From Rhodocyclaceae bacterium (lineage in GTDB: Bacteria; Pseudomonadota; Gammaproteobacteria; Burkholderiales; Rhodocyclaceae): DNA of 64,000 bases. Below, in pieces: positions 16,341-24,466 of this stretch. A program made the translations under genes and the position numbers. Within the stretch, counting starts at the first letter, position 1, and each line of letters starts with the position of its first letter. The DNA is taken from NCBI GenBank assembly GCA_023230455.1, contig JALNXH010000006.1, positions 80,883 to 144,882 of the forward strand, given 5' to 3'. The notes under the pieces were generated by a model. The model saw only the letters and a list, made by a program, of their open reading frames with translations. It was not told where the DNA came from and did no database searches.

Positions 16341-17216
16341 GTGGATAGAACCTGGATCGGAAAGCTCGTTGCGGCAAGTTGCGCTGCACTCTGCACGGCC
16401 TCGGCGTGGGCCGTCACGCCGGTCAACGCGGATTTTCAGACCATCCTCGACGGCCGTTCGACACAGACCGCCGTCTGGCGCTACGCCGACAATCCGAAAA
16501 TTTTCGTCTTCGACTTCCCTGGGCTGGCGTTGCAAGGGCGCACATTTAACCGCGTCACCCAGCTCAGCGAACAGCAGATCAGCGAACCCTATCCGCGGGT
16601 GCTGACGACGGATGAGCTCACCAAGTACATTGAGGCGTTGCGCCGTACCCAGGCGGATTTCGCTTTCGGTCACGACATTCTGGTTGCCGAGCTGGTCCAG
16701 TTCTTCAATCTCGCGTTGCGCGACAAAGTGGATCTATTCCCTGAGGAAATCGGCCTCCGCGATTTCCTGGTCGAACAAGGCTTGATCCGCGAATGGCGCG
16801 GTTTCTATCAGGCCATGGAGCCCGGTGCGGTGGTACTTTCGATTCCACAGCCGCAGGAGAAACAGGCGGCCGAGCCGCGCATCACCGGCGGTGCACGCAC
16901 TGCGATCCTGTTGCATGAAATGGCCCACGGCGAGTACTACACCAGCCCCTATTACGCCTCTTATTGCAAACGTTTCTGGTCGGAGACGCTGACCGATAAC
17001 CAGCGCGAGGCATTCAAGAAATTCCTTTCCAAGTACAACTACTCGGTCGCCGGAGAGGATCTGCTGGTGAACGAAATGCAGGCCTACCTGATGTTCACCC
17101 CGGATCAGGCATCCTTCAATGCGCGCAAGCTGGGTGTCAGCGATGCTGAGCTGGCGGCTATGCGCGAGGCATTCCGCAAGGGCAAGCCACCGACCAAGCT
17201 GCCCCTGAATTTTTGA
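16341..17216 (+). CDS. Exported HExxH protein, putative metallopeptidase
   Basis: A 291-residue exported protein that carries a zinc-peptidase signature. It starts at a GTG at 16341, with AGGA about 7 nt upstream. The signal peptide ends near SAWAVTP. HEMAH at 192-196 lies in a helix (ARTAILLHEMAHGEYY) and Glu245 in NEMQAYLMF, about 50 residues on, is a good third zinc ligand of the gluzincin type. No known family is recognised beyond this. Being in an operon of exported repeat proteins, it could process or crosslink them, but no substrate is visible. A non-catalytic role is possible, because the HExxH motif is short. Confidence 0.6.
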   Translation: MDRTWIGKLVAASCAALCTASAWAVTPVNADFQTILDGRSTQTAVWRYADNPKIFVFDFPGLALQGRTFNRVTQLSEQQISEPYPRVLTTDELTKYIEALRRTQADFAFGHDILVAELVQFFNLALRDKVDLFPEEIGLRDFLVEQGLIREWRGFYQAMEPGAVVLSIPQPQEKQAAEPRITGGARTAILLHEMAHGEYYTSPYYASYCKRFWSETLTDNQREAFKKFLSKYNYSVAGEDLLVNEMQAYLMFTPDQASFNARKLGVSDAELAAMREAFRKGKPPTKLPLNF

Positions 17217-17230
17217 GGGAACGAATCGCC

Positions 17231-17539
17231 ATGATTAGACAAAGATCCATACCCGCCATCGTCTGCGGCCTAGCGTTAATCGCCGGGGTCGGTCATGCGC
17301 AAGTGAGCCAGAAGACCAAGATTCAGGGCAATACCGAGATCAACGTCACAACAAACAACACCACGGCCATCGCCACCGGCGAGAACAACGTGGCGAAAAA
17401 TCGGATCGGGGTGATTCAAGGCAACAAGAAGGGCAATACCAAGATCAACGTAAACGCAGCCAATGTCACCACCGTCGTCGGTGGTCGCAACAAGAAGGCC
17501 TGCACCAACATAGGAGTGATAGCCGATGATTGCAAGTAA
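17231..17539 (+). CDS. Exported GNT-repeat protein (divergent copy)
   Basis: A 102-residue exported protein. ATG at 17231 is used, with GAGGGA upstream; a TTG at 17213 is less likely. The signal peptide ends at GVGHAQV. Two repeats of about 37 residues follow: KIQGNTEINVTTNNTTAIAT ... RIGVIQGN, then KKGNTKINVNAANVTTVVGG ... IGVIADDCK. They are the same family as the repeats in the two proteins at 18532 and 18890, but Asn/Thr-rich and with two cysteines added. The alternating hydrophobic pattern with Asn and Gly at turns fits a beta-solenoid, as in curlin-like subunits. The 3' end overlaps the next gene by 14 bp. Confidence 0.65.
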   Translation: MIRQRSIPAIVCGLALIAGVGHAQVSQKTKIQGNTEINVTTNNTTAIATGENNVAKNRIGVIQGNKKGNTKINVNAANVTTVVGGRNKKACTNIGVIADDCK

Positions 17540-17828
17540 GCCGGGGCGTGCGCTAATCGCGCTGGGAGCCGTTCTGATTGCCGGTTCGGTCTTTGCGGAA
17601 AGCGGCTTGAATGCGTCCTCACAGACCAAGGTGAACAATGCCAAGGCCAAGGCTTGGTCGAAGGGTGGGACCGCCGACAACGATCCGGCGTTGCAGAAGC
17701 GCGTGGTCAACATCGGCAGCAAGCGGGCCGGCACCTGCAACGTCAATGTCGGTACCGCCAAGCCGGGCGAGAAGGCACCGAAGGAAATTGTGGTTACCAC
17801 CAAAGAAGTCATCAACGTTTGCAAGTGA
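17526..17828 (+). CDS. Small exported protein, unknown function
   Basis: A 100-residue exported protein with a clear signal peptide (ALIALGAVLIAGSVFAES). The mature part starts with an Asn/Ala/Lys-rich stretch (TKVNNAKAKAWSKGG) and has two cysteines, in GTCNVNVG and the C-terminal INVCK, that could form a disulfide. The tail matches the CK ending of the gene before, which suggests a distant relation between the two. It overlaps that gene by 14 bp and is followed 10 bp later by the OmpA-like gene. No family recognised. Confidence 0.6.
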   Translation: MIASKPGRALIALGAVLIAGSVFAESGLNASSQTKVNNAKAKAWSKGGTADNDPALQKRVVNIGSKRAGTCNVNVGTAKPGEKAPKEIVVTTKEVINVCK

Positions 17829-17838
17829 GGGCAGAGTC

Positions 17839-18471
17839 ATGAGATCGCGTTACGTCAGTTTTTCCCGTTTCGCCGCGGTATTGCTGCTTGTCGCAAGCAC
17901 CGGCGCGCTGTTTTCACTTAATGCTGTTGCGGCGGAGGACGATGCGGCCAAACTGGAAGCGCTCAAGCGCGCGATGGGCGAACCGGCCATCGGCGGTGAG
18001 GGCAAGAAAAAGCACCGCACACGCGCCATCGTCTTCGACGGCGATGCGGCCGAACCATCGGCCGCCGCGGCGGCGACCGATGTACCGAAAGCCGCCACGG
18101 TCGATTGCGCCGCGCTTTCCCCTGACGTGCCGGCCAATGCCGTGGATTTCGCAATTCAGTTCAAGGTCGGGAGTGCCGAGGTGTCGCCGGCTTCGATGGC
18201 CACGCTGACCGAGATCGGCAAGATTCTTTCGCTCTCGCCCGAGCGCTGCGTGCTGGTCGAGGGCCATACCGATGCAACGGGCAATGCCGACAAGAACATG
18301 ACCCTTTCGCGCGAGCGTGCCGATTCGGTGATCAAGTTCGTCACCGAGAAAGGCGGGCTCGAACGCAAGCGCTTCATGCCGATCGGCAAGGGTTCGTCGG
18401 CGCCGATCAAGGATGCCGACCCGCGCGATCCGAAGAATCGACGCGTCGTCTTCAAGGTTGTAACCGGGTAA
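17839..18471 (+). CDS. OmpA-like peptidoglycan-binding protein
   Basis: A 210-residue exported protein with an OmpA C-terminal-like domain that binds diaminopimelate in peptidoglycan. ATG at 17839 is chosen for its signal peptide, ending near NAVAAED. A charged linker (residues 35-85) precedes the OmpA domain (about 95-210). The hallmark LVEGHTDATGN and the following LSRERADSVIKFV helix are visible, as is DPKNRRVVFKV at the end. There is no barrel and no lipobox, so it is probably soluble in the periplasm and anchors its operon partners to the wall. Its place after the repeat proteins supports a structural role. Confidence 0.85.
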   Translation: MRSRYVSFSRFAAVLLLVASTGALFSLNAVAAEDDAAKLEALKRAMGEPAIGGEGKKKHRTRAIVFDGDAAEPSAAAAATDVPKAATVDCAALSPDVPANAVDFAIQFKVGSAEVSPASMATLTEIGKILSLSPERCVLVEGHTDATGNADKNMTLSRERADSVIKFVTEKGGLERKRFMPIGKGSSAPIKDADPRDPKNRRVVFKVVTG

Positions 18472-18531
18472 AGCCGTACGTACCCCGTTTTGTAGCAGTG
18501 TTGTTCCTCTATCGCTAAAAGGAGAATCACC

Positions 18532-18846
18532 ATGCGTCTTATCGTCACTCTGATCGCCACCGCCCTCGTCGCCGCGCCCGCATTCGCCCAGCAAGCGCAG
18601 CGTTCCAGCAATCCCCAGGGCGTGCAGATTCAGGGCAATACCGAAATCAAGGCCAAGCAGGAAAATGTCACTGCCGTCGCTGTCGGCGAAGGCAACGTCG
18701 CCAAGAACACCGCCGGCGCCATCAAGGGCGGCACGCAGATCCAGGGCAATACCAAGATCAAGGCCGAGCAGAAGAACGCCACCGCCGTTGCCGTCGGCAA
18801 GGGCAACAAGGCCGCCAACGAAGCCGGCGTGATCGGCGGCCAGTAA
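18532..18846 (+). CDS. Exported GNT-repeat protein
   Basis: A 104-residue exported protein with a signal peptide ending at APAFAQQ. The mature chain is almost wholly two 37-residue repeats: QIQGNTEIKAKQENVTAVAV then GEGNVAKNTAGAIKGG, and QIQGNTKIKAEQKNATAVAV then GKGNKAANEAGVIGGQ. The pattern of hydrophobics alternating with polar residues and Gly/Asn turns resembles curlin-like amyloid or beta-solenoid repeats, although it is not the curlin consensus. AAAAGGAG lies just upstream of the ATG. The next gene is a near copy: 66 bp at 18700-18765 match 19079-19144 with one difference. Confidence 0.75.
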   Translation: MRLIVTLIATALVAAPAFAQQAQRSSNPQGVQIQGNTEIKAKQENVTAVAVGEGNVAKNTAGAIKGGTQIQGNTKIKAEQKNATAVAVGKGNKAANEAGVIGGQ

Positions 18847-18889
18847 ACGCCGTTTCACACCTCATTCATCACACGAAAGGGAGTTCACC

Positions 18890-19225
18890 ATGAAGCGCAT
18901 TCTTGCCGTAGCCATCGTTTCCGCCTTTGCCTCGACCGCTTTCGCCCAGGCATCGCAGGCGGGTCCGAAGGGCGCCATGTCGTCGCCGAACGCACAGGGT
19001 GTACAGATCCAGGGCAACACCGACATCAAGGCCAAGCAGGAGAACACCGCGGCCGTGGCCGTCGGCGAAGGCAATACCGCCAAGAACACCGCCGGCGCCA
19101 TCAAGGGCGGTACGCAGATCCAGGGCAATACCAAGATCAAGGCCAGCCAGAAGAACGCCGCGGCGGTTGCCGTGGGCAAGGGCAACAAGGCCGCCAACGA
19201 AGCCGGTCAGATCGGCGGCCAGTAA
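18890..19225 (+). CDS. Exported GNT-repeat protein (tandem paralogue)
   Basis: A 111-residue exported protein, tandem paralogue of the preceding gene, with a signal peptide ending near STAFAQA and GAAAGGGAG-like ribosome-binding site. After a short linker (SQAGPKGAMSSPN) come the same two 37-residue repeats, with Ala for Thr at the AVAV core (NTAAVAVGEGN, NAAAVAVGKGN). The end, EAGQIGGQ, differs from the first copy only at one position. It is the last gene before the terminator at 19248, which closes the run that begins at 13344. The family is unnamed to my knowledge. Confidence 0.75.
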   Translation: MKRILAVAIVSAFASTAFAQASQAGPKGAMSSPNAQGVQIQGNTDIKAKQENTAAVAVGEGNTAKNTAGAIKGGTQIQGNTKIKASQKNAAAVAVGKGNKAANEAGQIGGQ

Positions 19226-19247
19226 AAACCGCCATTTGCCTTTCTAT

Positions 19248-19275
19248 AGCCCCGGGTCAGGCCCCGGGGCTTTTT
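19248..19275 (+). terminator. Rho-independent terminator of the exported-protein operon
   Basis: A 9-bp perfect stem (agccccggg at 19248-19256 with cccggggct at 19263-19271), a 6-nt loop and a run of five T. It lies 22 bp after the last repeat-protein gene. Confidence 0.9.
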
Positions 19276-19318
19276 ATTGCGCGGCGGAAAGTCCGGCCCC
19301 GGCCCGGCCAGCGCCGTA

Positions 19319-20824
19319 TCAACCTAGAAACAGCCGGTAGGCCGGATTCTTCGATTCGTCCCAGTACTGGTAGCCGAGGCTCTTGAGGAAGGCCTTGAAT
19401 TCGCGCATCTCGCCCCGCGGCACTTGCATGCCCACCAGCACCCGGCCGTAGTCGGCGCCGTGGTTGCGGTAATGGAAGAGGCTGATGTTCCAGCCTTTGC
19501 TCATGTGTTCGAGGAAGTTCATCAATGCACCCGGACGTTCGGGGAACTCGAAACGATAAAGCAGTTCGTCCTTCAGCGACGGCGCATGGCCGCCGACCAT
19601 GTGGCGGACGTGGAGCTTGGCCATCTCGTCGTCGGTCAGGTCGAGCGCCGGCAGATCGTGGCGGCGCAGCGTTTCCACCAGTTTGCTGGCCTCCGCGCGA
19701 TTGCCGACCTGGACGCCGGCAAAGACGTGGGCGTCGCTGTCGTCCGAATAGCGGTAATTGAACTCGGTGATCGCCCGTTTGCCGATCAGGTTGCAGAAGC
19801 GCTTGAACGAGCCGGGCTGCTCCGGGATGGTCACCGCCAGCACCGCTTCGCGCTGTTCGCCGACCTCGGCGCGTTCGGCGACGAAGCGCAGGCGGTCGAA
19901 GTTGGTGTTGGCGCCGGAAGCCACGGCGACCAGGGTCTGGTCGCGCAGGCGTTTTTTCTTTGCGTATTCCTTGGCCCCGGCGATGGCCAGCGCGCCGGAA
20001 GGTTCGAGGATCGAGCGGGTGTCTTCGAACACATCCTTGATCGCTGCGCAGATGGCATCGGTATCGACCAACACGATGTCGTCGAGCAGTTCGCGGCAGA
20101 GACGGAAGGTTTCCTCGCCGACGAACTTTACCGCCGTGCCGTCGGCGAACAGGCCGACGGTATCGAGGCGCACGCGCTTGCCGGCCTTGATCGAGCGGGC
20201 CATGGCATCGGCGTCGAAGGTTTCGACGCCGATCACCTTGGTCGCCGGCCGTACGCGCTTGATATAGGCGGCCACGCCGGCCGCCAGGCCGCCGCCGCCG
20301 ATGGCGACGAATACCGCCTCGATCGGGTCCGGATGCTGGCGCAGGATTTCCATGCCGATGGTGCCCTGGCCGGCGATCACTTCCGGATCGTCGTAGGGGT
20401 GCACGAAGGTCAGTCCCTTTTTCTTTTCCAGCGCCTTGGCGTGGGCATAGGCCTCATCGTACGACTCACCGGCCAGCACCGCTTCGCCGCCGCGATTCTT
20501 GACCGCGTTGATTTTGATCAACGGCGTGGTGGTCGGCATTACGATCACGGCCTTGCATGCCAGCTTCTTCGCCGCCAGCGCAACGCCCTGCGCGTGGTTG
20601 CCGGCGGAGGCGCAGATCACGCCGCGCTTGCGTTGGGCCGGAGTCAGCGCAGCCATCTTGTTATAGGCGCCGCGCAGCTTGAAGGAGAACACCGGCTGCA
20701 TGTCCTCGCGCTTGAGCAGGATGCGGTTGCCGATGCGGCCGGAAAGATTGGGCGCGAGTTCCAGCGGCGATTCGATGGCTACGTCATAGACGCGGGCGTT
20801 GAGGATTTTTTCCAGATAGTCCAC
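19319..20824 (-). CDS. ilvA: Threonine ammonia-lyase, biosynthetic
   Basis: PLP enzyme that deaminates threonine to 2-oxobutyrate, the first step of isoleucine synthesis. The 501-residue length fits the long biosynthetic form with two C-terminal ACT-like regulatory domains. The PLP lysine is K49 in FSFKLRGAYNK, the glycine loop is AIGGGGLAAG, and the regulatory part begins near residue 325 with AVLTIPEQPG-like segments (FNYRYSDDSDAHVF and FRFEFPERPGALMNFL). Feedback control by isoleucine is expected from family knowledge. It lies downstream of an alpha/beta hydrolase gene in the same orientation and converges on the repeat-protein operon. Confidence 0.95.
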   Translation of the reverse strand: MDYLEKILNARVYDVAIESPLELAPNLSGRIGNRILLKREDMQPVFSFKLRGAYNKMAALTPAQRKRGVICASAGNHAQGVALAAKKLACKAVIVMPTTTPLIKINAVKNRGGEAVLAGESYDEAYAHAKALEKKKGLTFVHPYDDPEVIAGQGTIGMEILRQHPDPIEAVFVAIGGGGLAAGVAAYIKRVRPATKVIGVETFDADAMARSIKAGKRVRLDTVGLFADGTAVKFVGEETFRLCRELLDDIVLVDTDAICAAIKDVFEDTRSILEPSGALAIAGAKEYAKKKRLRDQTLVAVASGANTNFDRLRFVAERAEVGEQREAVLAVTIPEQPGSFKRFCNLIGKRAITEFNYRYSDDSDAHVFAGVQVGNRAEASKLVETLRRHDLPALDLTDDEMAKLHVRHMVGGHAPSLKDELLYRFEFPERPGALMNFLEHMSKGWNISLFHYRNHGADYGRVLVGMQVPRGEMREFKAFLKSLGYQYWDESKNPAYRLFLG

Positions 20825-20861
20825 GGCAGGGTCGGGCAGAAACGGGGAAGGGCGAAGGGTA

Positions 20862-21773
20862 TCAGGGCGCGCCTAAAAAGTCGCGAATCGGTGCAACCTG
20901 GCTTTCCTCCATCAATGCCGGCGCATGGCCGACGCCCTCGACTTCGATGGTCGTCGCGCAAGGACCGCGCAGGCTCATGTGCACCAGGGTTTCCCGGCTC
21001 AGCAGATCCGACTCGGCGCCGCGCAGCACCAGTGTCGGACAGGCGATGCGGTCGTACAGTGGCCAGACGTCCACGTCCATCAGCACCGGGGCATTGCGGA
21101 AGGCGTCGCCGATGCCGGGATCGTAGGCGAAGACATAGCCGTCGCCGTCACGGCGGAAGGAATGCACCGTCAGGTGCTGCCATTGCGCATCGCTGAGCGC
21201 GCCGAAAGGCGCGTGCGCCTTGCGCAGGTGGCTTTCGGCGGCGGCGAGGTCGGCAAAGCGGAAGTCGCGCCCGACATAAGTGCCGATGCGTTGCAGCGCC
21301 GCGGCGGCGAGCACCGGGCCGACATCGTTGAGCACCAGACGGCGGATCGGGGTCTTTTCCTGCGCCGCGAGCGTCATGCCGATCAACCCGCCCATCGAGG
21401 TGCCGATCCAGTCCACCCGCTCGACAGCGAGCCGCGCGATCAGCGTGACCATATCTGCCACGTATTGTGGGACTGCGTAGCGCGCCTTGTCGGCGAGCCA
21501 GTCACTGCCGCCGCGGCCGACCACGTCGGGACAGACCACGCGATAGTCGTCGGCCAGGGCGCGGGCGATGAAATCGAAGTCGTGTGCGTTGCGTGTCAGC
21601 CCATGCACGCAGACCAGCACGCGGTCGCTGGCCGGATCGCCCCATTCGAGATAGGCCATCCGGTGCAGCCCCTTCGGGCTGGCGCAGAGCACGCTGTTCC
21701 GGCGGGGCTGTTGGCCGGCCGCGGCTTTGGCGGAAGGGGAAAGGAAGCGGGCGAGGACGGTGCGAATGGACAT
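20862..21773 (-). CDS. Alpha/beta hydrolase
   Basis: A 303-residue cytoplasmic alpha/beta hydrolase. The oxyanion motif VHGLTRN (near residue 56) and the nucleophile elbow DWIGTSMGGLIG (near 120) are clear, and the acid and histidine appear in LRGAESDLL and VEGVGHAPALM, so the triad is complete. The cap region between residues 165 and 215 is helical. It resembles esterase or epoxide-hydrolase-like members, but the substrate cannot be told. It lies 38 bp upstream of ilvA on the same strand. Confidence 0.85.
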   Translation of the reverse strand: MSIRTVLARFLSPSAKAAAGQQPRRNSVLCASPKGLHRMAYLEWGDPASDRVLVCVHGLTRNAHDFDFIARALADDYRVVCPDVVGRGGSDWLADKARYAVPQYVADMVTLIARLAVERVDWIGTSMGGLIGMTLAAQEKTPIRRLVLNDVGPVLAAAALQRIGTYVGRDFRFADLAAAESHLRKAHAPFGALSDAQWQHLTVHSFRRDGDGYVFAYDPGIGDAFRNAPVLMDVDVWPLYDRIACPTLVLRGAESDLLSRETLVHMSLRGPCATTIEVEGVGHAPALMEESQVAPIRDFLGAP

Positions 21774-21823
21774 GGCGGCGAATTCCAGCGAATCGATAGT
21801 GGCAGGGACGATATCATCCCTGC

Positions 21824-22252
21824 GTGTTCGATTTGTCTTTTTCCCCCGAAGCCGGCCTCGCCGGTCTGTTCGCCGCGGCCTTTGTTTCCGCCACGCTGCT
21901 GCCCGGCGGTTCGGAGGCGCTGCTGCTCGCGCTGGTCCGCCTGCATCCCGAGCAGGCGCTGCCGGCGCTGGCGGTCACCACGCTGGGCAATGTGCTGGGC
22001 GGCATGACCACCTACGCCACCGGCCGCCTGTTGCCGGAACGCGCGCTGCATCGGCTTTCGCCGCGGTCGCTGGAAGGGGTGCGGCGCTATGGCAGCCCTT
22101 CTTTGCTGCTCTCCTGGGCGCCTTTGTTCGGCGATGCGCTGTGCCTTGCCGCCGGCTGGCTGCGCCTGCCCTGGCCCGGCTGTGCGCTGTGGATGAGCGT
22201 CGGCAAGGGCGTGCGCTATGCGCTGGTGGTGGCCGGCGCCGGCGCGTTCTGA
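21824..22252 (+). CDS. YqaA-type small membrane protein
   Basis: A 142-residue inner-membrane protein of the YqaA/SNARE-associated (DedA-related) group. It begins at a GTG at 21824. Several hydrophobic segments are seen (GLAGLFAAAFVSATLLPGGS, LPALAVTTLGNVLGGMTTYA, LLLSWAPLFGDALCLAAGWL), and the motifs LPGGSEALLLAL and PLFGDALCLAAGWLR are the conserved re-entrant parts of the family. Role is unknown; relatives act in membrane homeostasis. The 3' end overlaps the convergent MATE gene by 37 bp. Confidence 0.82.
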   Translation: MFDLSFSPEAGLAGLFAAAFVSATLLPGGSEALLLALVRLHPEQALPALAVTTLGNVLGGMTTYATGRLLPERALHRLSPRSLEGVRRYGSPSLLLSWAPLFGDALCLAAGWLRLPWPGCALWMSVGKGVRYALVVAGAGAF

Positions 22253-23571
22253 ATGGCGGCTGCGGAGATACGCAACCAGTAGGCGGTCACTGCCGTGCCG
22301 GCCAGCGTCAACGCCGCGGTCGCCGCAAGCCAGAAACCCGCCGGCCCGAGCGGTGCGCCGAAGCGGTCGCCGAGGCCGAGCGTCACCCCCAGCGGCAGGC
22401 CGATCCCCCACAGCGCGACGGCATAGATCAGCATCGAGGCGGTGGCTCGCTTGTAGCCGCGCAGCAGGTTGACCGCCACGGTCTGTAGGCCGTCGGTAAG
22501 GTGGTACAGCGCGACCAGCAGGATCAGCTGCGCGGCCAGCGCTTGTATGTTCGCGTCCGTCGTGTAGAAGCGCGCCAGTGCAGCATGGCCCAGCGCCAGC
22601 ATTGCAGCGACGACGGCGGCGCAGCCGAGGCCGAGGGCGAAGCCGCGCAGTCCGATGCGGCGGGCGGCATCGGGACGTTTGGCGCCCAGCGCCTGTCCGC
22701 TGAGCACGCCGGCGGCGTAGCCGATCGAGGTCGGCAGCATGAAACAGAGGACGGCCAGATTGGCGGCGATCTGGTGCGCGCCGGAAGCGATCGGGCCGAG
22801 GCGGGCGATGAACAGGGCCATGAAGGTGAACGCGGTGACGTCTACCAGGAAAGTGGCGCCGATCGGCAGGCCCAGCTTCAGAAATTCCGCCAGTCGTTTT
22901 CGCTGCGGCCAGCTCCAGCGTGCGAACAGGGCGAACTCGCGATACTCCTCCCAATGCGCGCACCACAGCCAGGCGAGCAGGCAGGCGCTCCAGGCGCACA
23001 GCGCGCTGGCGACGCCGCAGCCCGCCGCACCCAGCGCCGGCAGGCCGAAGCCGCCGTACATGAACAGCGCGTTGAGCGGCGCCTTCAGACTAAGGGCGAA
23101 CAGATTCAGCAGCATCACCGGCCGCGGCCGGCCGATGCCCGAGGAAAGGCCGCTGAACAGACGCAGCCCCAGCGCCGCCGGCACCGTCGCCATCATCGCG
23201 TGCAGGTAGGTGCGCACCTTGACCTCGACCACCGGATCGAGACGGGCGATGGCCAGCAGCGGATCGGGATGCCAGAGCAGGCCCACCACCAGCAGCGCGA
23301 CGGCCAGCGCGATCCAGGCCGACTGGCGCACCTCCTCGCCGATCTCGGCATGCTGGCCGCTGCCGTAGAGATGGGCGACGATCGGCGTCAGCGCCAGCAG
23401 TACACCCAGCGAGGTCACCACCACAGCGCCGAAGATCGCGCTGCCGACGCCGATCGCGGCCAGATCGAGCGCGGAGAGGCGGCCGGCCATCAGCGTGTCG
23501 ATCAGGCCGTTGAGCATGATCGCCGCTTGCGCGATGAAGACCGGCCAGGCCAGGTGGATGAGCTTGCGCAC
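22216..23571 (-). CDS. MATE family efflux transporter
   Basis: A 451-residue polytopic inner-membrane protein with twelve predicted helices, of the MATE (NorM-like) drug/sodium or proton antiport family. The first half has PVFIAQAAIMLNGLIDTLMAG and ALTPIVAHLYGSG, and the second repeat has GLPIGATFLVDVTAFTFMAL and PTSIGYAAGVLSGQALGA, both typical. Substrate is unknown. The start MRKLIHLAWP at 23571 is reasonable, though an extension upstream is possible. Its last bases overlap the convergent yqaA-type gene. Confidence 0.93.
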   Translation of the reverse strand: MRKLIHLAWPVFIAQAAIMLNGLIDTLMAGRLSALDLAAIGVGSAIFGAVVVTSLGVLLALTPIVAHLYGSGQHAEIGEEVRQSAWIALAVALLVVGLLWHPDPLLAIARLDPVVEVKVRTYLHAMMATVPAALGLRLFSGLSSGIGRPRPVMLLNLFALSLKAPLNALFMYGGFGLPALGAAGCGVASALCAWSACLLAWLWCAHWEEYREFALFARWSWPQRKRLAEFLKLGLPIGATFLVDVTAFTFMALFIARLGPIASGAHQIAANLAVLCFMLPTSIGYAAGVLSGQALGAKRPDAARRIGLRGFALGLGCAAVVAAMLALGHAALARFYTTDANIQALAAQLILLVALYHLTDGLQTVAVNLLRGYKRATASMLIYAVALWGIGLPLGVTLGLGDRFGAPLGPAGFWLAATAALTLAGTAVTAYWLRISAAAIQNAPAPATTSA

Positions 23572-23650
23572 GGAGCTTTCCGATGAATGGAAGGCCGATT
23601 GTAGTGCAGCGGAGGAGGGGGATTTTTTCGTGTGGCCGGTACCTTCAAGA

Positions 23651-23680
23651 CCGTTCGTGCTGAGCTTGTCGAAGCATGAA
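23651..23680. repeat. REP-like fragment
   Basis: A short copy of a widespread bacterial repeat containing the core ttcgtgctgagcttgtcgaa. Its usual partner arm is not seen here, so it is probably a half element. It lies in the 190-bp gap between two minus-strand genes. Confidence 0.5.
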
Positions 23681-23761
23681 TGCCAATTGGATTTTCAATC
23701 AGCCCCCACCCCGGCAATTCGCCCCGCCTTCAGCGACACCCGCACCGAGTGGTGTGCGTCG

Positions 23762-24466
23762 TCAGGGCAGCACCCGGCGCAGTTTGCGCACCTGCTGCCA
23801 CAACTGCGCCTTGGGCATTTGCATCGCCATGACCTGCATGCAACGCTCCAGCCAGCCATGACGGTTTTGCAGCGCGTCGATGGCCTTGGCGAGATCGCGG
23901 CCTATGGCCGCACCGTAGGCCTGCTCTGCCTTGGCCGTGGCCTGGCGCAGCAGAGACAGCGACGGGTTCATCATGGCCAGATCGATCAGGTCGCGGCTGA
24001 ACACGCCGTCGTCGTTCCAGCGGTCCGAATTCGCCAGCAGCTTGCTCGCCGCCATGTCGAGCGGGGTCAAGGACGCGATGCCGCACACTTCATCGGCAGC
24101 GGACGGCGGGGCAATCTCGATGCGGCCCTCGCGCACGATCTCGAACTTGAGCGGCTGATTGTCGATCATCAGCAGGGTGTGTATGCCGTACTGATCCGCG
24201 CGCATGTCGCGCATCTGCGTCAGCGGCGCGCCGCCTTCGCGAACAATGGCCTGAATGCCTTGCGGCCCGGTCAGCATCTCGCGCAGGTTGCGATAACAAT
24301 CGGCATCGGAAACCAGAAAGTCGATATCGACCGATTCCCGGTATTCGCCATAACGCATCGCGATCGCCGTGCCGCCGGCGAACAGGCAACGCTGCTCCAG
24401 CAGCGTGCGCCCATTCAGGGCATGCAGCACCTGGGCGATGCGGGTGTGTTGTTGCCTTTTAAACAT
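23762..24466 (-). CDS. Nucleotidyltransferase-fold protein, AbiEii-like
   Basis: A 234-residue protein with a minimal nucleotidyltransferase fold, as in AbiEii/AbiGii toxins. The ATG at 24466 (MFKRQQHTR) is chosen since it overlaps the upstream HTH gene by 8 bp; an ATG at 24502 is possible. The GGT motif at 31-33 (LFAGGTAIAMRYG) and the acidic pair D47/D49 (SVDIDFLVSD) mark the catalytic site. The C-terminal part is helical. AbiEii-type enzymes transfer nucleotides onto RNA and inhibit growth or phage. The HTH partner directly upstream makes a type IV-like toxin-antitoxin or abortive-infection pair plausible, but this is an inference. Confidence 0.75.
   Translation of the reverse strand: MFKRQQHTRIAQVLHALNGRTLLEQRCLFAGGTAIAMRYGEYRESVDIDFLVSDADCYRNLREMLTGPQGIQAIVREGGAPLTQMRDMRADQYGIHTLLMIDNQPLKFEIVREGRIEIAPPSAADEVCGIASLTPLDMAASKLLANSDRWNDDGVFSRDLIDLAMMNPSLSLLRQATAKAEQAYGAAIGRDLAKAIDALQNRHGWLERCMQVMAMQMPKAQLWQQVRKLRRVLP

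Noticed and set aside
19424..21196. 590-residue open frame antisense to ilvA
   Set aside because: A by-product of GC-rich codon bias. No family motif appears and no ribosome-binding site fits.
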